Shown here: positions 53,396 to 64,000 of the stretch, in pieces
Numbering within the stretch: the stretch's first letter is position 1
How the letters are laid out: every line of letters begins with the position of its first letter
Source of the DNA: Paralithodes platypus
Lineage: Eukaryota > Arthropoda > Malacostraca > Decapoda > Lithodidae
Assembly: GCA_032716605.1 (NCBI GenBank)
Contig: CM064495.1
Span: 28,970,223 to 29,034,222, forward strand
Direction: 5' to 3'
DNA: 64,000 bases
Program-made: the position numbers and the translations under genes
The notes under the pieces: model-generated
Seen by the model: the letters and a program-made list of their open reading frames with translations, nothing else
Told to the model about the DNA's origin: nothing
Databases searched by the model: none

Positions 53396-53719
53396 CATTC
53401 ACATAGAAAAAGAAAAAAAATAGTTCCGCAACAAAGAAAACGAACGAAGAAAGAAGAGAAAGGAGAAACTAAAGCAGAACAAATAACACCGAAGGCGGGA
53501 ACAGAAAGAAACAAGATAAACACAATGCCCCGCATACCAAAGTTGCCCCACATCACCCACGGAAGAAACAAGAACAAGAAGACGGAACAAGAGCCACACA
53601 CCAAGAAGATAAATATACCAGCAGCACCAAAAGACACGAGAATATCACAACCACGTGTACAAAATAACCAACATAATAAGACGAATAATACCCGCACCTA
53701 CAAATAAGTTATCACCGCT
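53396..53719. other. A-rich stretch after the LINE
   Basis: Purine-rich, A-rich DNA with a 60-codon low-complexity frame. It may be the tail of the LINE or the start of the LTR-like repeat that follows. No gene. Confidence 0.4.
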
Positions 53720-55445
53720 CCCACGCCTTCTACGAACATCAAACGAGACGCCAGAATTGCCACCATAACATCAAAGCTTCCAACAACACCGAGCAAGGCC
53801 ATCACAAAAATACCACAACACCACGAAGCTCTCAAAAAGAAGATCATATTCAGCCAAAGACAGAAGGACCAATATCACCATCAGAAGATAATTCACTTGC
53901 GCCCCTCTTCCACCCAAAAGCCGAATCACCTGCCCGCGAACTTCTAGGGGTCCCTCCTAATCCCCCTAGATCCGCCCTTACTGGACTTATGACCTTTTGA
54001 CCCCCGCACACCTGCCCTTGGGCATCTCAGCTAAAGTTGTCACTACTTTGACGAAACCTGAACAAGGCAAGCAATTCAAGGGCTTCACAACACTGGCATA
54101 CTAGTGGTGTAGTCCTAAAATTACCCTCCCATTTAGGAAGCAATAGAAGGCATGCCTAATATCTCTACAGGTCTGAGGAGTTCTTTTCCCTATTGAGGAA
54201 TTATTGTTATTGCGTGCCATGGTACAGGACTAACATCAAGATCCCCAATAGGCTGCACTTTTAGTATTAGAAATATAAACTCGTGGACATGTCCCCACCT
54301 TACTTCTCTTACTAAATCCGCACTCTAAAAACTGTCGAGAGATACTTGTCATGACAAGGTCATTCGAATAGTTTAGGGCTTTGCGAGACACCGATAACAC
54401 CAGCACTCGGCATATAAAAGTCCTTGATGCATCTGTCCAACGCCATGGTAGCAGACACTTGCAATTAAAAGGTTTAAACACCGCCCCGAGTTCTTTGAAC
54501 CTCTTATAACGGTCAGTGGCAGATCGAGTGAAAATAGTAATGGTCATGACCTTATTATCTCCTCGCGTTAGCCCGATACGTTGTCATTATGTCATGACAT
54601 CAGAGACATCGTATTAAAGACTCCAAGTCAAGAGCACCTAAACAGAACTTCACCAACGATTAGCATAACGATCAGGATAGTCAAGTAACTTTAGTTTGTT
54701 ACATGTCCAACTAAAACTTCTCGCGTTAGTCCGATGAAAGTGCCCAATGTCATGACATTAAGGAATTTCCATTCAAGATCCAAAACCAGCTAATCTATCT
54801 GTAACCAACAACTTATCCACACGATAGGCCAACCTAGACGTCCAAACGGAAAGAAGAATCAGAAGACCCCCTATGCTGTTACCTCAACTCCTCACCACTT
54901 CAACTTCAAGTGCTAGTGTAGGAGTAAATGTTGAAACTCACAATATCAGTCATACCCAGAAATAAGGTATAAATAAATTAGAGTCCACATCTATGACTGC
55001 CTAAATTCTTACCTGTGCGAAGATACCTAAATAAGTTAGAGTCTACATATATTGACTCCACCAAAATCCTGACCTATATGAAGTCATATAAATAATTTCA
55101 GAGTCTAGTAAGATTCACTTTGCTAATAGATTGTAGATTCTTGTGAAAGTTTCATTATGAATTGTGAGTAACCCCGGAGGTGAAATACAGCCATTAAAAT
55201 TCCTGATCTCGTTGCAGATCCTAATCGTGCTAGGAAAGTCTATATATATACTTTGTAAACCATATATCCATTCATTTATTGATATTGTTAAAACCTAAGA
55301 GTAATTTAAATAAATACTGTTCACGAATATACTCAGTGTTATACAGTATGTATCCTTTATTTCTTATATGCGTGTGTTGTCTGAGTTTGACTTCTCCAGT
55401 TATTAAGCAGAACCTACCAATTCCAATAATAAAAACCTGGTAAAA
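53720..55445 (+). repeat. Solo LTR-like repeat related to 1-1390
   Basis: 54480-55330 aligns with 120-1320 in patches and in the same orientation. The right end reads 'cttctccagttattaagcagaacctacc ... cctggta', close to the 3' end of the gypsy-1 LTR. It has palindromes 'atgtcatgacat' (54589 and about 54757) and three weak AGAGTC hairpin modules (about 54980-55110). No internal region accompanies it, so a solo LTR is likely. The left boundary is uncertain. Confidence 0.5.
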
Positions 55446-56852
55446 ATCCTGCTATAACAAAAATAATAATAATAATAAATATTTGTATTATAATTGTTGT
55501 ACCGGTATACAATCTAAACAAAAAATGTAATAATAGGGTTTAAATAGTTCGACAGTTGGTTATAGACTTCACTATATTTAATTAACCTTTATCATCAGGT
55601 ATATATCTCCGTTATTTAAGTGTTTCTCGTTCCGGACCAGGACAAGTTCAAACACTAAAATGGTTTTGAATATTACAACCCACAGTGAATAAAAGTGTTC
55701 TTCGGAATTATAAATTCCCATAACAATTTATCACTCCGGCCGTTATTCACTGAGGGGATTATTTAGGCCTCGAATTTCGAGTCGCACTAATCGTTCAACC
55801 CAACAACTCAGATTTAAAAAAATAGCGTATTACTCTCTTGTGAATATATATAAAATCGCATTACGTAAGCATGCTATCCTTCGTGATATATTATTCCGTG
55901 ATAATATATTTCCTTGTAACATAAAGAAAAGTTTCTAAATGGGCCACCTTTTGCCTTTTCTGTCCGTCTACAATAACTAAATTAACTAAATTCAACAATC
56001 AAACAAATATTTAAATACTCCGAGTCTAGGCGTTCGAGATAAATTGCGATAGCCTTCTTTTTCACTAAACTTCTGACAAGATTCATGGATTTACCTATAA
56101 TCTTCTAACATTTATATAACTTGGTTTTATCTTGATCAGAGCCGGGCTGCTGACCCTTTTGAGTTTTGACTCGCTCACATTTACATGAAAATCTTTGGAC
56201 CTAGCATTCACATTAAAAAGCTTAAGCAAATTTGGGATCTGAACAAGATTCATGTTATACTGTATAAACAAGTTATTTTATGTACTGGCTTTGGGGTTGT
56301 TCTGTAAAAAGATTTCTTAGCTTGGTTAAAATATTTATCAAGGAAGGATTCAGGATACTTCAGTCTGGATCCAATCGTGCAGATAATATTGTCAATCTCT
56401 TGGTCTGGGCTACATATTCGCAATGCACGTAAAAACATGGAAGACAAAACTTAATGTTTAACCTTGTCGTGGTGAGATGAATAAAAATTATTATAGCAAC
56501 ACACACTTGTAGGTTTTCTAAAAAATACTAAGCTTAAAACCATTGTCACTTCTATGAATACTACAGTCTAAAAAGGGCAACTTCTTATGTTAGAAAACTT
56601 TACGCCAGGTGAAAAAATAGACAATGTCTTCACCCCCGCCACCAATATAGTTTATATTTGCATGTATGTATGTATGTATGTATGTATATCCTCAGGCACA
56701 TACCCCATAGCTGGGGGTGGCCGACTCGAGACAGATCCCGAACAGAATAAAATGCTGTAGTCACTATTGACCCTTAATAATTCCCATCCTTCGTTCTATC
56801 CTCTTGCCTAATCTACTTTCACTTTTTATGCTACCCCCCCAGTCACCTCCCC

Positions 56853-56906
<54 letters not shown>

Positions 56907-58139
56907 GGAAATGTTATGGTACTGTACCAATGCCTTCCCTAGAGATGACTCTACAACCTGTTGGCTGCAACCCATGAATAATTGAATGTTAAGCTTAGCA
57001 GTAACTTTGATTTCTAAGTGGTTCATGAATTTGGAGAAGAATGTCCAGAAATGATAGGGTTACATAAAAAAGAGAAAGATAGTCCTTACACTCAATAACT
57101 CTCTTATACGCCCCTGCCAGAGTATTATGTGAAATTATCCGGCACTCGAAGGAGACCTCAAACAATTAGAAATAGTCCAGTCTACGGCTACATCGATTAG
57201 GAGATGAGAGTATGAGGCCACCTCATTGAATTTTAAATTTGCTCGACAATGTGGATTATAACAACGTTCAGCCTTAATATAAATACAACACGTAACCATG
57301 CCTGGAAGTTAGAGCTACATTGATTTAGCATTAGTAAACTTCTTCACATAGCTATAAGATTTAACAATCTGTTCTTCCTGTAGCAAACATCCCCTAGACG
57401 TTGTAAACAGTTCCTCAATACATTTGATTAAGAAAAGAGCAGACCGCATCTTAACACTGCAATGATATTTGTCTTACATACAATCTTTCATTTGTTCACT
57501 TCGTTTCCCTAGAATGTACCCGCAAGGTCATGGAGACGATAACTAATCCATGTAACTATCTGTCACCGGAAGTGCCTGACCTACTGTGTAAGACACAGGG
57601 CAGACTGGGGCACACTAGTAAGGTTACCAGGTTACCTTGAGAGACACTCTCTCATACATACACTCTATCTCATTCTGTATTAAAGACTCTTTCGTTAGCA
57701 GTTCTAAGTGACGTGCTAAGTCTTATAAAACAATGTATGTGCATTACTCTCTTGCATATAGTTAATTTTGCGAAACAAATTATTTTTTGAAGATACTACA
57801 AGTGATAAGTGTGAACAATATTCAGTGACCCAGTTATGGTATCTCGGGGCGCCTATACTAGCTGTAACCGGACATTACTATATAATTAGCCATGCCGACC
57901 TTCTACTCCATCCACTCCCTATAGGGCCTATACCCACTTAAACAGGGGCTGGCTACCCACCTTCACACATTATAGTGCGATTGAAAACACATTTGTCCAT
58001 AACTCCAGCCGCTCCTGTATATTGTGTTGTCGTCTCTTGCTGGTCAGGAATAATCAGACAAGAATATTCGTTGTGGTCATCTGCTTCTTCAGTACCTTTG
58101 GTAATTTTGGTTCTGGACTGAATATGACCCTAGATGGAT
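55446..58139. other. Long non-coding stretch, simple repeats only
   Basis: No protein-like frame or RNA gene was seen. It holds an (AAT)n tract at 55461-55480, (TGTA)n at 56662-56688 and (TC)n at 56853-56902. It is the quietest part of the window and is probably ordinary intron sequence. Confidence 0.55.
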
Positions 58140-58410
58140 GAATAATAGCATCAAGTGTACGCTAGGTTTAAAGAAAAGTGTAGATAGGAAAATAAAGAGA
58201 GTTAAAGAACATTTTAAGAAATTATTATGCAAATCTTAAAAGAAAAGTTAACTGATATTAGGAGAGCTAAGCGCAATTACGAAATAAAAATGGCTAGGGA
58301 ATCGAAAATATACTGAAAGGGGTTCTTCCAGATATATAAAACAAAAGTAAGAGGCAAAATAGGCCCTTTTAAAAATGAAACAGAAATTATCATAGATAAC
58401 GAGGTCGATA
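58140..58410 (+). pseudogene. CR1-like LINE fragment
   Basis: The translation 'RAKRNYEIKMARESK' followed after a stop by 'IGPFKNETE' matches the region between endonuclease and RT in CR1-like ORF2. The intact-frame counterpart in this window lies at about 62450-62600 (minus strand). Several stops interrupt it. It is cut by the mariner end at 58411. Confidence 0.6.
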
Positions 58411-58907
58411 TACGAGGGGTGATTGATAAGTTTGTGGCCTGAGGTAGAAGGACATGAGTTAAAAAATTCCAGATTTATTCACTTACAGTTCAAACCTTTT
58501 TAAAGCTTGCATGCATAGTATGAAGTCTCTAACAACAAATGTATTTGTGTTACAGATAAATGAATGTCATGGATTTTGTCAACGTTGTTCTGTGTGGTGA
58601 CTGTGGGAGGCCTTCCTTCACGGAGGTCATCTTCCAACTGTCCCTACCCCGTTTGAATTCAGCTGCCCAATTTCTAACCATGCTGTAGGAAGGAGCATTG
58701 TCCCCTAGTGTAGCCACCATATCCTAGTGGATTTATTTAGGGGGTGAATCCTTTGATAAAGAGGTAGCAAATGAAAGCTTGGAAGATGACCCCCGTGAAG
58801 GAAGGCCTTCCACAGTCACCACACAGTAAAACATTGACAACATTCATGACATTCATTTATCTGTAACAGAAAGACAAATATTGTTAGAGACTTCATACTA
58901 TGCATGC
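58411..58907. mobile_element. Mariner fold-back remnant
   Basis: The left end 'TA cgaggggtgattgataag' resembles mariner termini. A segment at 58508-58640 recurs in reverse complement at 58784-58907. The right arm (plus strand) encodes 'NESLEDDPREGRPSTVTT', the linker of mariner transposases just after the N-terminal DNA-binding domain. An in-frame stop follows, and the catalytic domain is missing. The RTE-like fragment abuts its right side. Confidence 0.65.
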
Positions 58908-59640
58908 CCCCCTGGGGATTAGGGAATAGAATATGCCCCACGTGCCTTCTGCGTGTCGTAAGAGGCGACTAAAGAGGTTGGGTCGGTGGGCTTGCGACCC
59001 CCACCCGGAAAAAATATCTAAGCAAAGAAAAACGAACGAACAGCCTCGGATGCGGACGGAACCAACGTTGACGAACCACGACCGACTAAGGACATGCCTT
59101 CGGACATTCTGAGAATGGCTACGTGGAATGTTAGTGGCATGAATGATGGCACAAAAGAGAGAGAGGTTCTGGAAGTGTTAGTGAATGCCAGGCTGGATGT
59201 ATGTGGAATGACAGAGACCAAATGGAAAGGTTCAGATGTGAGAGAGTGGGAGTGTGGAATGGGTGTGTGTGCTGGAGTGAGTGAAGGAACAGCGAGAGAA
59301 GGTGCATGTTTGTTTGTAAGTAGCAAATGGAAGGAATGTGTAAGAGAGTATGGGTCTGTGGGTTCAAGGATTGTGTGGGTGAGAATGAAAGTAGGAATAC
59401 AAACGTGGGTGATTGTATGCGTGTATGCCCCGACAGAGGATATACTTGAAAGAAAGAAAGAGGAGTTCTGGATGAATGTGGAGGCGTGCCTGGAGAAGTT
59501 TGACAAGAACGAAAGAATATTTCTGATTGGGGATATGAATGGTAAGGTGGGTGATAGGAAAGTTGAGGGAGTGTACAAAGGAGTACAAAGGAGTACAAAG
59601 GAAATCAAGCAACAACAGATCTAGTGACCCTTCTAGGTTG
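58908..59640 (+). mobile_element. RTE-like LINE 5' end, plus strand
   Basis: Starts 'cccctggggattaggg', the same 5' end as the minus-strand element that begins near 36200. The 5' UTR includes 'gcgtgtcgtaagaggcgact'. It is cut off after the first part of the endonuclease, near a 10-base direct repeat 'gagtacaaag' (59581-59600). Confidence 0.8.
59094..59624 (+). pseudogene. RTE-like LINE endonuclease, N-terminal half
   Basis: 'RMATWNVSGMNDGTKERE', 'VCGMTETKWKGSDV', 'WVIVCVYAPTED' and 'IFLIGDMNGKVGDRKVEG' are AP-endonuclease blocks: Asn of the first, Glu of TETKW, Tyr/Pro/Thr of VYAPT and the DMN pair. The frame is intact to about 59570 and then runs into unrelated sequence, losing the SDH block and RT. 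It supplies the part deleted from the copy at 31563-36200. Confidence 0.85.
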
Positions 59641-61007
59641 CTTGTCCTCCAAAACACTGAGGATCAAGTGTCCAAACAGTGGTTTAGAGTGGGTAAGGGA
59701 ACATTGGAAAGGGAATTACTGCCCTGGAACTAATGTCCGTGGCAGGATTAGGAAGTTAGTAGGGGACAGATGGGTTAGTAACTGAGGGGGGGATAAAATA
59801 AAGTTATTCATTTACAAACGCAGTCAGTCGCGGGTTTGATGCGAGATATTTGTCTAGGCGGAGTTTAAATGAATCAACGGTGATGCAGTCTATAACGTTT
59901 CGGGGAAGCCCATTCCACAAGTTGACAACTCGATTGAAGAAGAAATTCTTAGATTCGTGCGAGTTAAAAGATTTACCAATAATTTTGCAACCGTTTCCCC
60001 GCCTGTAATTAGATTGGTCGATAGTGAAGTACTTACTACAGTTCATATTGTCGATGCCTTTGATGATTTTGAACACTTGAATTAAGTCGCCTCTTAATCT
60101 GCGCTGGGTTAAAGGAAATAGATTTAATTCTCTAAGACGCTCTTCGTATGGTTTGTTCTTTAGGCTAGGTATCATTTTGGTAACTCTACGTTGAACTCGT
60201 TCTAGCTTGTTTATATCTTTTTGGTAATAAGGGCACCAGGATTGAACGCAGTATTCCAGAAGAGGGCGGACTAAGGAATTGTAAAGGGTTAGGATAACTT
60301 CTTTGGATTTATGCTCAAATGACCTGCCTATAAAGCCAATTATATTGTTTGCCTTCTTAACAACTTCTGAACATTGTTGACTCGGTTTTAGGTTACTCGA
60401 TATTGTTACTCCCAGATCGGTTCTCTGTTTACATTCTTAAGCTGAGTGCCATTCATCGAATAGTTTGCTTTCTCATTTAGGTATCCGATATGTAGTACTT
60501 TACATTTATCCGCATTGAAACTCATTTGCCAAATTTGGGCCCAACATGACAATTTATCTAGATTGTGTTGCATATCGTCAACTTGTTCTTTTGAGAGTAC
60601 GCTATTTGCAATTTTTGTATCGTCAGCAAATTTTGAGATTGTACAGGTGAGACCCTCATCTATGTCGTTGATGTAAATTAGAAAGAGAATTGGTCCTAGT
60701 ACCGATCCCTGGGGTACCCCGCTACTTACATTGGTCCATTTTGATGCCTTACCGTTTATGACTACTCTTTGCTTTCTGTCGCTGAGCCAATTTTCTATCC
60801 ATTTCAACACACCGTCTTGTATTCCATGCGCTTTTAGTTTTAGCAGTAAACGTTTGTGGGGAACTTTGTCAAAGGCCTTTTGAAAATCAAGGTATATAAT
60901 ATCTACAGCTTTACTCTCATCGTAGAGGTTGAGGATATCGTGGAAGAAGTCTAAGAGGTTTGTTAAACAGGAACGTTTTTTACGAAAGCCGTGTTGAGTA
61001 TCTTTAA

Positions 61008-61487
61008 CACCTTACGAGCGGCCTATGCGGTTTATTTATGTGTACCGCACAGCGGGGTGTTTTTAGCCAAAATAGGGCTGTTTACGTGATCATTTTCATG
61101 CCTAAATAAGACCCAGAACGTAAAACAAATACCTATCCCTGAAAGGGCATAAACAGAGCTTTCGAATGACACCATAACGATCCTTGTATGATGGATAGTT
61201 TTCTTGCAATAACCGTGCAACGCGAGTGCAAAAAGCAGGTAATTCGGTACTTTCAGTACATAATTGAGTATGTAGCGAGTGAGAGAGGGAGGAGGGAGCT
61301 GAGATTTGTGTCAGTAGGTTCGCCGCGGTGGTCTGGAGCAGTCATACGCTCGCTAGTCTCCTGCCACCACTTGTCTCTCTCTCTCAGCCACATTACGTGC
61401 TGAAATTGCCACTCGAGTTATGTCGAGCGCCGCCACATAGTCCAGCTTTTTTTAACTCGACTTATGTTGCTCGCCGCTAAATAAGGG
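61008..61487. mobile_element. 480-bp TTAA MITE, copy 2
   Basis: TTAA at 61004-61007 and 61488-61491. Begins 'caccttacgagcggc' and ends 'gccgctaaataaggg', imperfect inverted repeats. Same length and nearly the same sequence as copies 1 and 3. Lies within the RT of the CR1-like LINE. Confidence 0.9.
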
Positions 61488-61570
61488 TTAAGTATGTTAT
61501 TTTCCTCTAAGTGATTTACGAGTCTGTCTCGTATGACCGTTTCTAGCATTTTACATACAACTGAGGTTAA

Positions 61571-62050
61571 CACCTTACGAGCGGCCTATGCGGTTTATTT
61601 ATATGTACCGCCCAGCGGGGTGTTTTTAGCCAAAATAGGGCTGTTTACGTGATCATTTTCATGCTTAAATAAGACCCAGAACGTAAAATAAGTACCTATC
61701 CCTGAAAGGGCATAAACAGAGCTTTCGAATGACACCATAACGATCCTTTTATGATGGCTAGTTTTCTTGCAATAACCGTGCAACGCGAGTGCAAAAAGCA
61801 TGTAATTAGCCACTTTCCCGATACAATTCCTTATATAGCGAGTGAGAGAGGGAGGAGGGAGCTGGGATTCGTGTCAGTATGTTCGCCGCGGTGGTCTGGA
61901 GCAGTCATACGCTCGCTACTCTCCTGCCACCACTTGTCTCTCTCTCTCAGCAACATTACGTGCTGAAATTGCCACTCGACCTATGTCGAGCGCCGCCACA
62001 TAGTCCAGCTTTATTTAACTCGACTTATGTGGTGAGCCGCTAATTAAGGG
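61571..62050. mobile_element. 480-bp TTAA MITE, copy 3
   Basis: TTAA at 61567-61570 and 62051-62054. Begins 'caccttacgagcggc', ends 'gccgctaattaaggg'. Lies 80 bases from copy 2, in the same orientation and the same LINE. Confidence 0.9.
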
Positions 62051-62649
62051 TTAAGCTAATTGGACGATAGTTACTGGATAGGGATTTGCTGCCTTTTTTG
62101 AATATCGGTGTTATGTTGGCTAGCTTCCACTGATCGGGCATAGTTCCAGACTGCAAGGATTTATTGAATAGTAATGTCAGTGGTTTAGAGAGCTCATCCT
62201 TAGCTTCCTTTAGAACTCTAGGCGAGATTGTATCAGGTCCAGGCGTTTTATTTACCTTGAGTTTATCTAAACAATTCAATACTTCTCTCTCTGTAACGGT
62301 GATATTGCTTAAAACATCTGAATTATCAATCTGAATCGGCGATGGTGTAGGGATATCACTGAGGTCTTCTGTTGTAAAAACTGATGCAAAGAAGGTATTG
62401 AGGGCATTACTCATTTGTTCTTCGTCTTTGGTGTATTCTCCATTTTCATCGACTAACGGTCCAACAGTTGAAGTAACTATTTTTTTCTTTCTGATATAAC
62501 TATAGAATTCTTTCGGGTTTGTTTTACTTTGATTCGCAATATGTAACTCTAAGGTCTTTTTACTTTGCTTAATTAACTTTTTGGCTTTGCGTCGTAGCTC
62601 TACAAATTTCAGCCGTTCTTCGTCATTTTGTGAGGATTTTAATCTATCA

Positions 62650-63593
62650 TTAGCAAATGTTAGCAAGCAGGCAGTTTGAAATATCTTTATTCCACCATTT
62701 GGGCTTATTATTATGGCCTGGACGCCGAGTTTTCGATGGTATGCAGTCTTGCACTGCTTTTAGGTAAGTGGCTTCGAATAACTTCCAAGATGTATTTATG
62801 TCGTTATTGTGAATTAAAAAGCTCCAGTCAGTTTCTTTAAACATAGCTCTAAGTTTATGGAAGTTTGCTTTCTTGAAATTAGGGACTTTTTCGATGCTAC
62901 TATTTGGTTCGTTACTAGTAAACTTTAAAGTGAAAGTTATCGTATGATGGTCGCTGTTACTGAATTCATCACCAACATTCAAATTCTCTATTAATTCTTC
63001 TTTTGTTGCAAGTACAATGTCAAGAACGTTATTACCACGGGTCGGCGTTCCAACAAATTGATAAAGCGAACTCTCTTGCAAGTTCGTATACAAGTCATGT
63101 CCGGAGTGTGAAGTAAGAGTATCGCCCCACTTGGTCACAGGTAAATTAAAGTCACCAAAAATTACGGTATCTTGTGAGTTACTTACATCTGCAATTTGTT
63201 GTAAATTTCTCGGTCAGTTTGCACTGATTGAGCTGGAGGTCTGTATATTAATGCAAGTATTATTTTGGTACCTTTATTATTCTTTATTAGCACAAAAGAT
63301 GCGTCGACGTTCACAATTTGAGGTTTTGACAAGAGGGTAGGGTTAAGACTTTCTTTGATATAAAGTAAAACGCCACCTCCATTTCGATTTATTCGGCTTT
63401 TCTCAAACATTACATAACCGGGAAGTGAAGACTCTGCTAAAAAGTCTCTATCTTCTGTATTGAGCCAAGATTCTGTTATGCCAATCACATCATAATTTTC
63501 TGTAAACACTAGCTCCTCTAAATCTGAAAATTTATTGCGTATGCTACGAGCGTTTGCATAGAAAACCTTTAAATTTGTTATTTTAGAACTCAC
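62650..63593 (-). pseudogene. CR1-like LINE endonuclease
   Basis: ORF2 starts with an ATG at 63593: 'LKVFYANARSIRNKFSDL' (first metal-binding Asn), 'IGITESWL' (Glu), 'ILALIYRPPAQS', then after a frameshift at about 63190 'GDFNLPVTKW', 'VLDIVLAT' and 'SNSDHHTITFTL' (SDH catalytic pair). A second frameshift near 62660 leads to RT. AP-type endonucleases nick the target for target-primed reverse transcription. Confidence 0.88.
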
Positions 63594-63641
63594 GGAACGC
63601 GCTTATAATATTTTTTGTTCTTGTCGGATCTACATTTATAT

Positions 63642-64000
63642 TCATGGCTGTCCTCGGTCCTCGCTGTCTCCGGTCCTTATCGCTGGTGGTCCTCGGTTGC
63701 CTCTGTTTTTTCTTGGCGTTGGATGATTTATGTCACTGCTGCTTCTTCTCGGATGGCGTTTTTTTGATCCATGGCTGCGGACTGCTTCGTGTAGGAGACG
63801 ACCCATGCGTGCTGAACCCACAGGGTTTAGATGAGTGCCATCCTTGCGGAACAGAGTAGGCTGGTTGTAGAAGTTGTCCCAGAGGTTGATGAATTCAACT
63901 TCTTCCCTCAGACACAAATGTTTTAGTCGGCTATTTGTGCTGAAGGCCTTGTCGTAGAATTTGTCAGGTACGTCGATCTTGTGGAGAATGCCTGAGATGA
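63642..64000 (-). CDS. CR1-like LINE ORF1 C-terminus (SGNH/esterase domain), partial
   Basis: The frame is open from the window edge and ends at 63642, 48 bases before the ORF2 start. It contains 'VEFINLWDNFYNQPTLF' and 'RKDGTHLNPVGSARM', the last being the Asp-x-x-His block that closes SGNH hydrolases. CR1 ORF1 proteins are known to carry such an esterase domain. A basic tail rich in Arg and Pro follows. The nucleophile and Gly/Asn blocks lie outside the window. Confidence 0.72.
   Translation of the reverse strand, partial: ISGILHKIDVPDKFYDKAFSTNSRLKHLCLREEVEFINLWDNFYNQPTLFRKDGTHLNPVGSARMGRLLHEAVRSHGSKKRHPRRSSSDINHPTPRKNRGNRGPPAIRTGDSEDRGQP

Larger units (their letters stand above)
59804..62666 (-). 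pseudogene. CR1-like LINE reverse transcriptase
   Basis: Motifs in order on the minus strand: 'KTPGPDTISPRVLKEA', 'ANITPIFKKGSKSLSSNYR', then across the first MITE 'SVVCKMLETVI', across the second 'DTQHGFRKKRSC', 'YLDFQKAFDKVPHKRL', 'GVPQGSVLGPILF' and an intact 'ISKFADDTKIA' box. After a frameshift at about 60417 come 'RPLLEYCVQSWCPYY' and 'NKPYEERLRELNLFPL', the characteristic CR1 C-terminal region, ending 'LTAFVNE' at 59804. It copies LINE RNA at nicked targets in intact elements. Confidence 0.9.
59785..64000 (-). mobile_element. CR1-like LINE, near full length, leaves the window
   Basis: Minus strand. The end of ORF1 (64000-63642), ORF2 endonuclease (63593-62650) and RT (62666-59804) are colinear, and the 3' end lies near 59785. 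Two 480-bp MITEs sit in RT (61008-61487, 61571-62050). Removing both restores the frame across each site. Frameshifts at about 63190, 62660 and 60417 remain. Confidence 0.88.

Noticed and set aside
56826..57026. Minus frame with Arg/Glu repeats
   Set aside because: It is a translation of the (TC)n microsatellite.
59018..59657. Minus-strand Ser/His-rich frames up to 196 codons
   Set aside because: They are antisense to the RTE-like endonuclease on the plus strand.

Overview
This window looks like an intronic stretch of a large arthropod genome, most likely a crustacean (a decapod fits best, but that is inference). I see no bacterial genes. There are long (TA)n microsatellites, Penelope-like and tRNA-derived repeats, and BEL/Pao, Ty3/gypsy, RTE, CR1 and Jockey-type retroelements. 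Two spliced exons on the minus strand (37011-37078 and 3456-3604) are the only credible host sequence. Joined, they stay in frame and encode part of a DM13 domain like that of Skeletor-type proteins. The ~33.4 kb between them is therefore probably one intron, and the rest of the window lies in that intron or its neighbours.

Layout: 1-1390, decayed LTR-like repeat with a hairpin array; 1772-3181, fold-back mariner with a TTAA-flanked element inside; 3456-3604, host exon; 4280-8060, tRNA-SINE fragments, (TA)n tracts, a second TTAA element and a Penelope-like inverted pair. From 8357 to 31168 lies a Ty3/gypsy element (gypsy-1) with 5-bp target duplications. It was later invaded by a LINE (11585-13455), a complete Gmr1-type gypsy element (gypsy-2, 14696-23796, 4-bp duplication) and a third retroelement leader plus SINE (24283-27114). 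From 31563 to 36200 lies a minus-strand RTE-like LINE containing another LINE 3' end, a 480-bp TTAA MITE and a CR1 3' end. The second host exon is at 37011-37078.

From about 37425 to 53395 lies a plus-strand Jockey-like LINE split by a BEL/Pao element (37796-50751, LTRs of 788 bp net). The BEL element carries an extra SGNH-hydrolase ORF between its primer-binding site and gag. It was later hit by a LINE encoding a 2A-like peptide and a PHD-like finger (in its 5' LTR), by a second copy of that LINE in gag, and by a 480-bp TTAA MITE in gag. Then come an LTR-like repeat related to the one at position 1 (53720-55445), about 2.7 kb with little content, a mariner fold-back, an RTE 5' end, and a minus-strand CR1-like LINE (59785 to the window end) with two more 480-bp TTAA MITEs.

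The retroelements work only as parasites: gag, protease, RT, RNase H and integrase within each LTR element, and endonuclease plus RT within each LINE. Nearly all are broken by stops, frameshifts or nested insertions. The points of most interest are the SGNH ORF in the BEL element, LTR arrays of stem-loops whose arms vary but stay self-complementary, the 2A/PHD LINE, and precise TTAA insertions whose removal restores reading frames.
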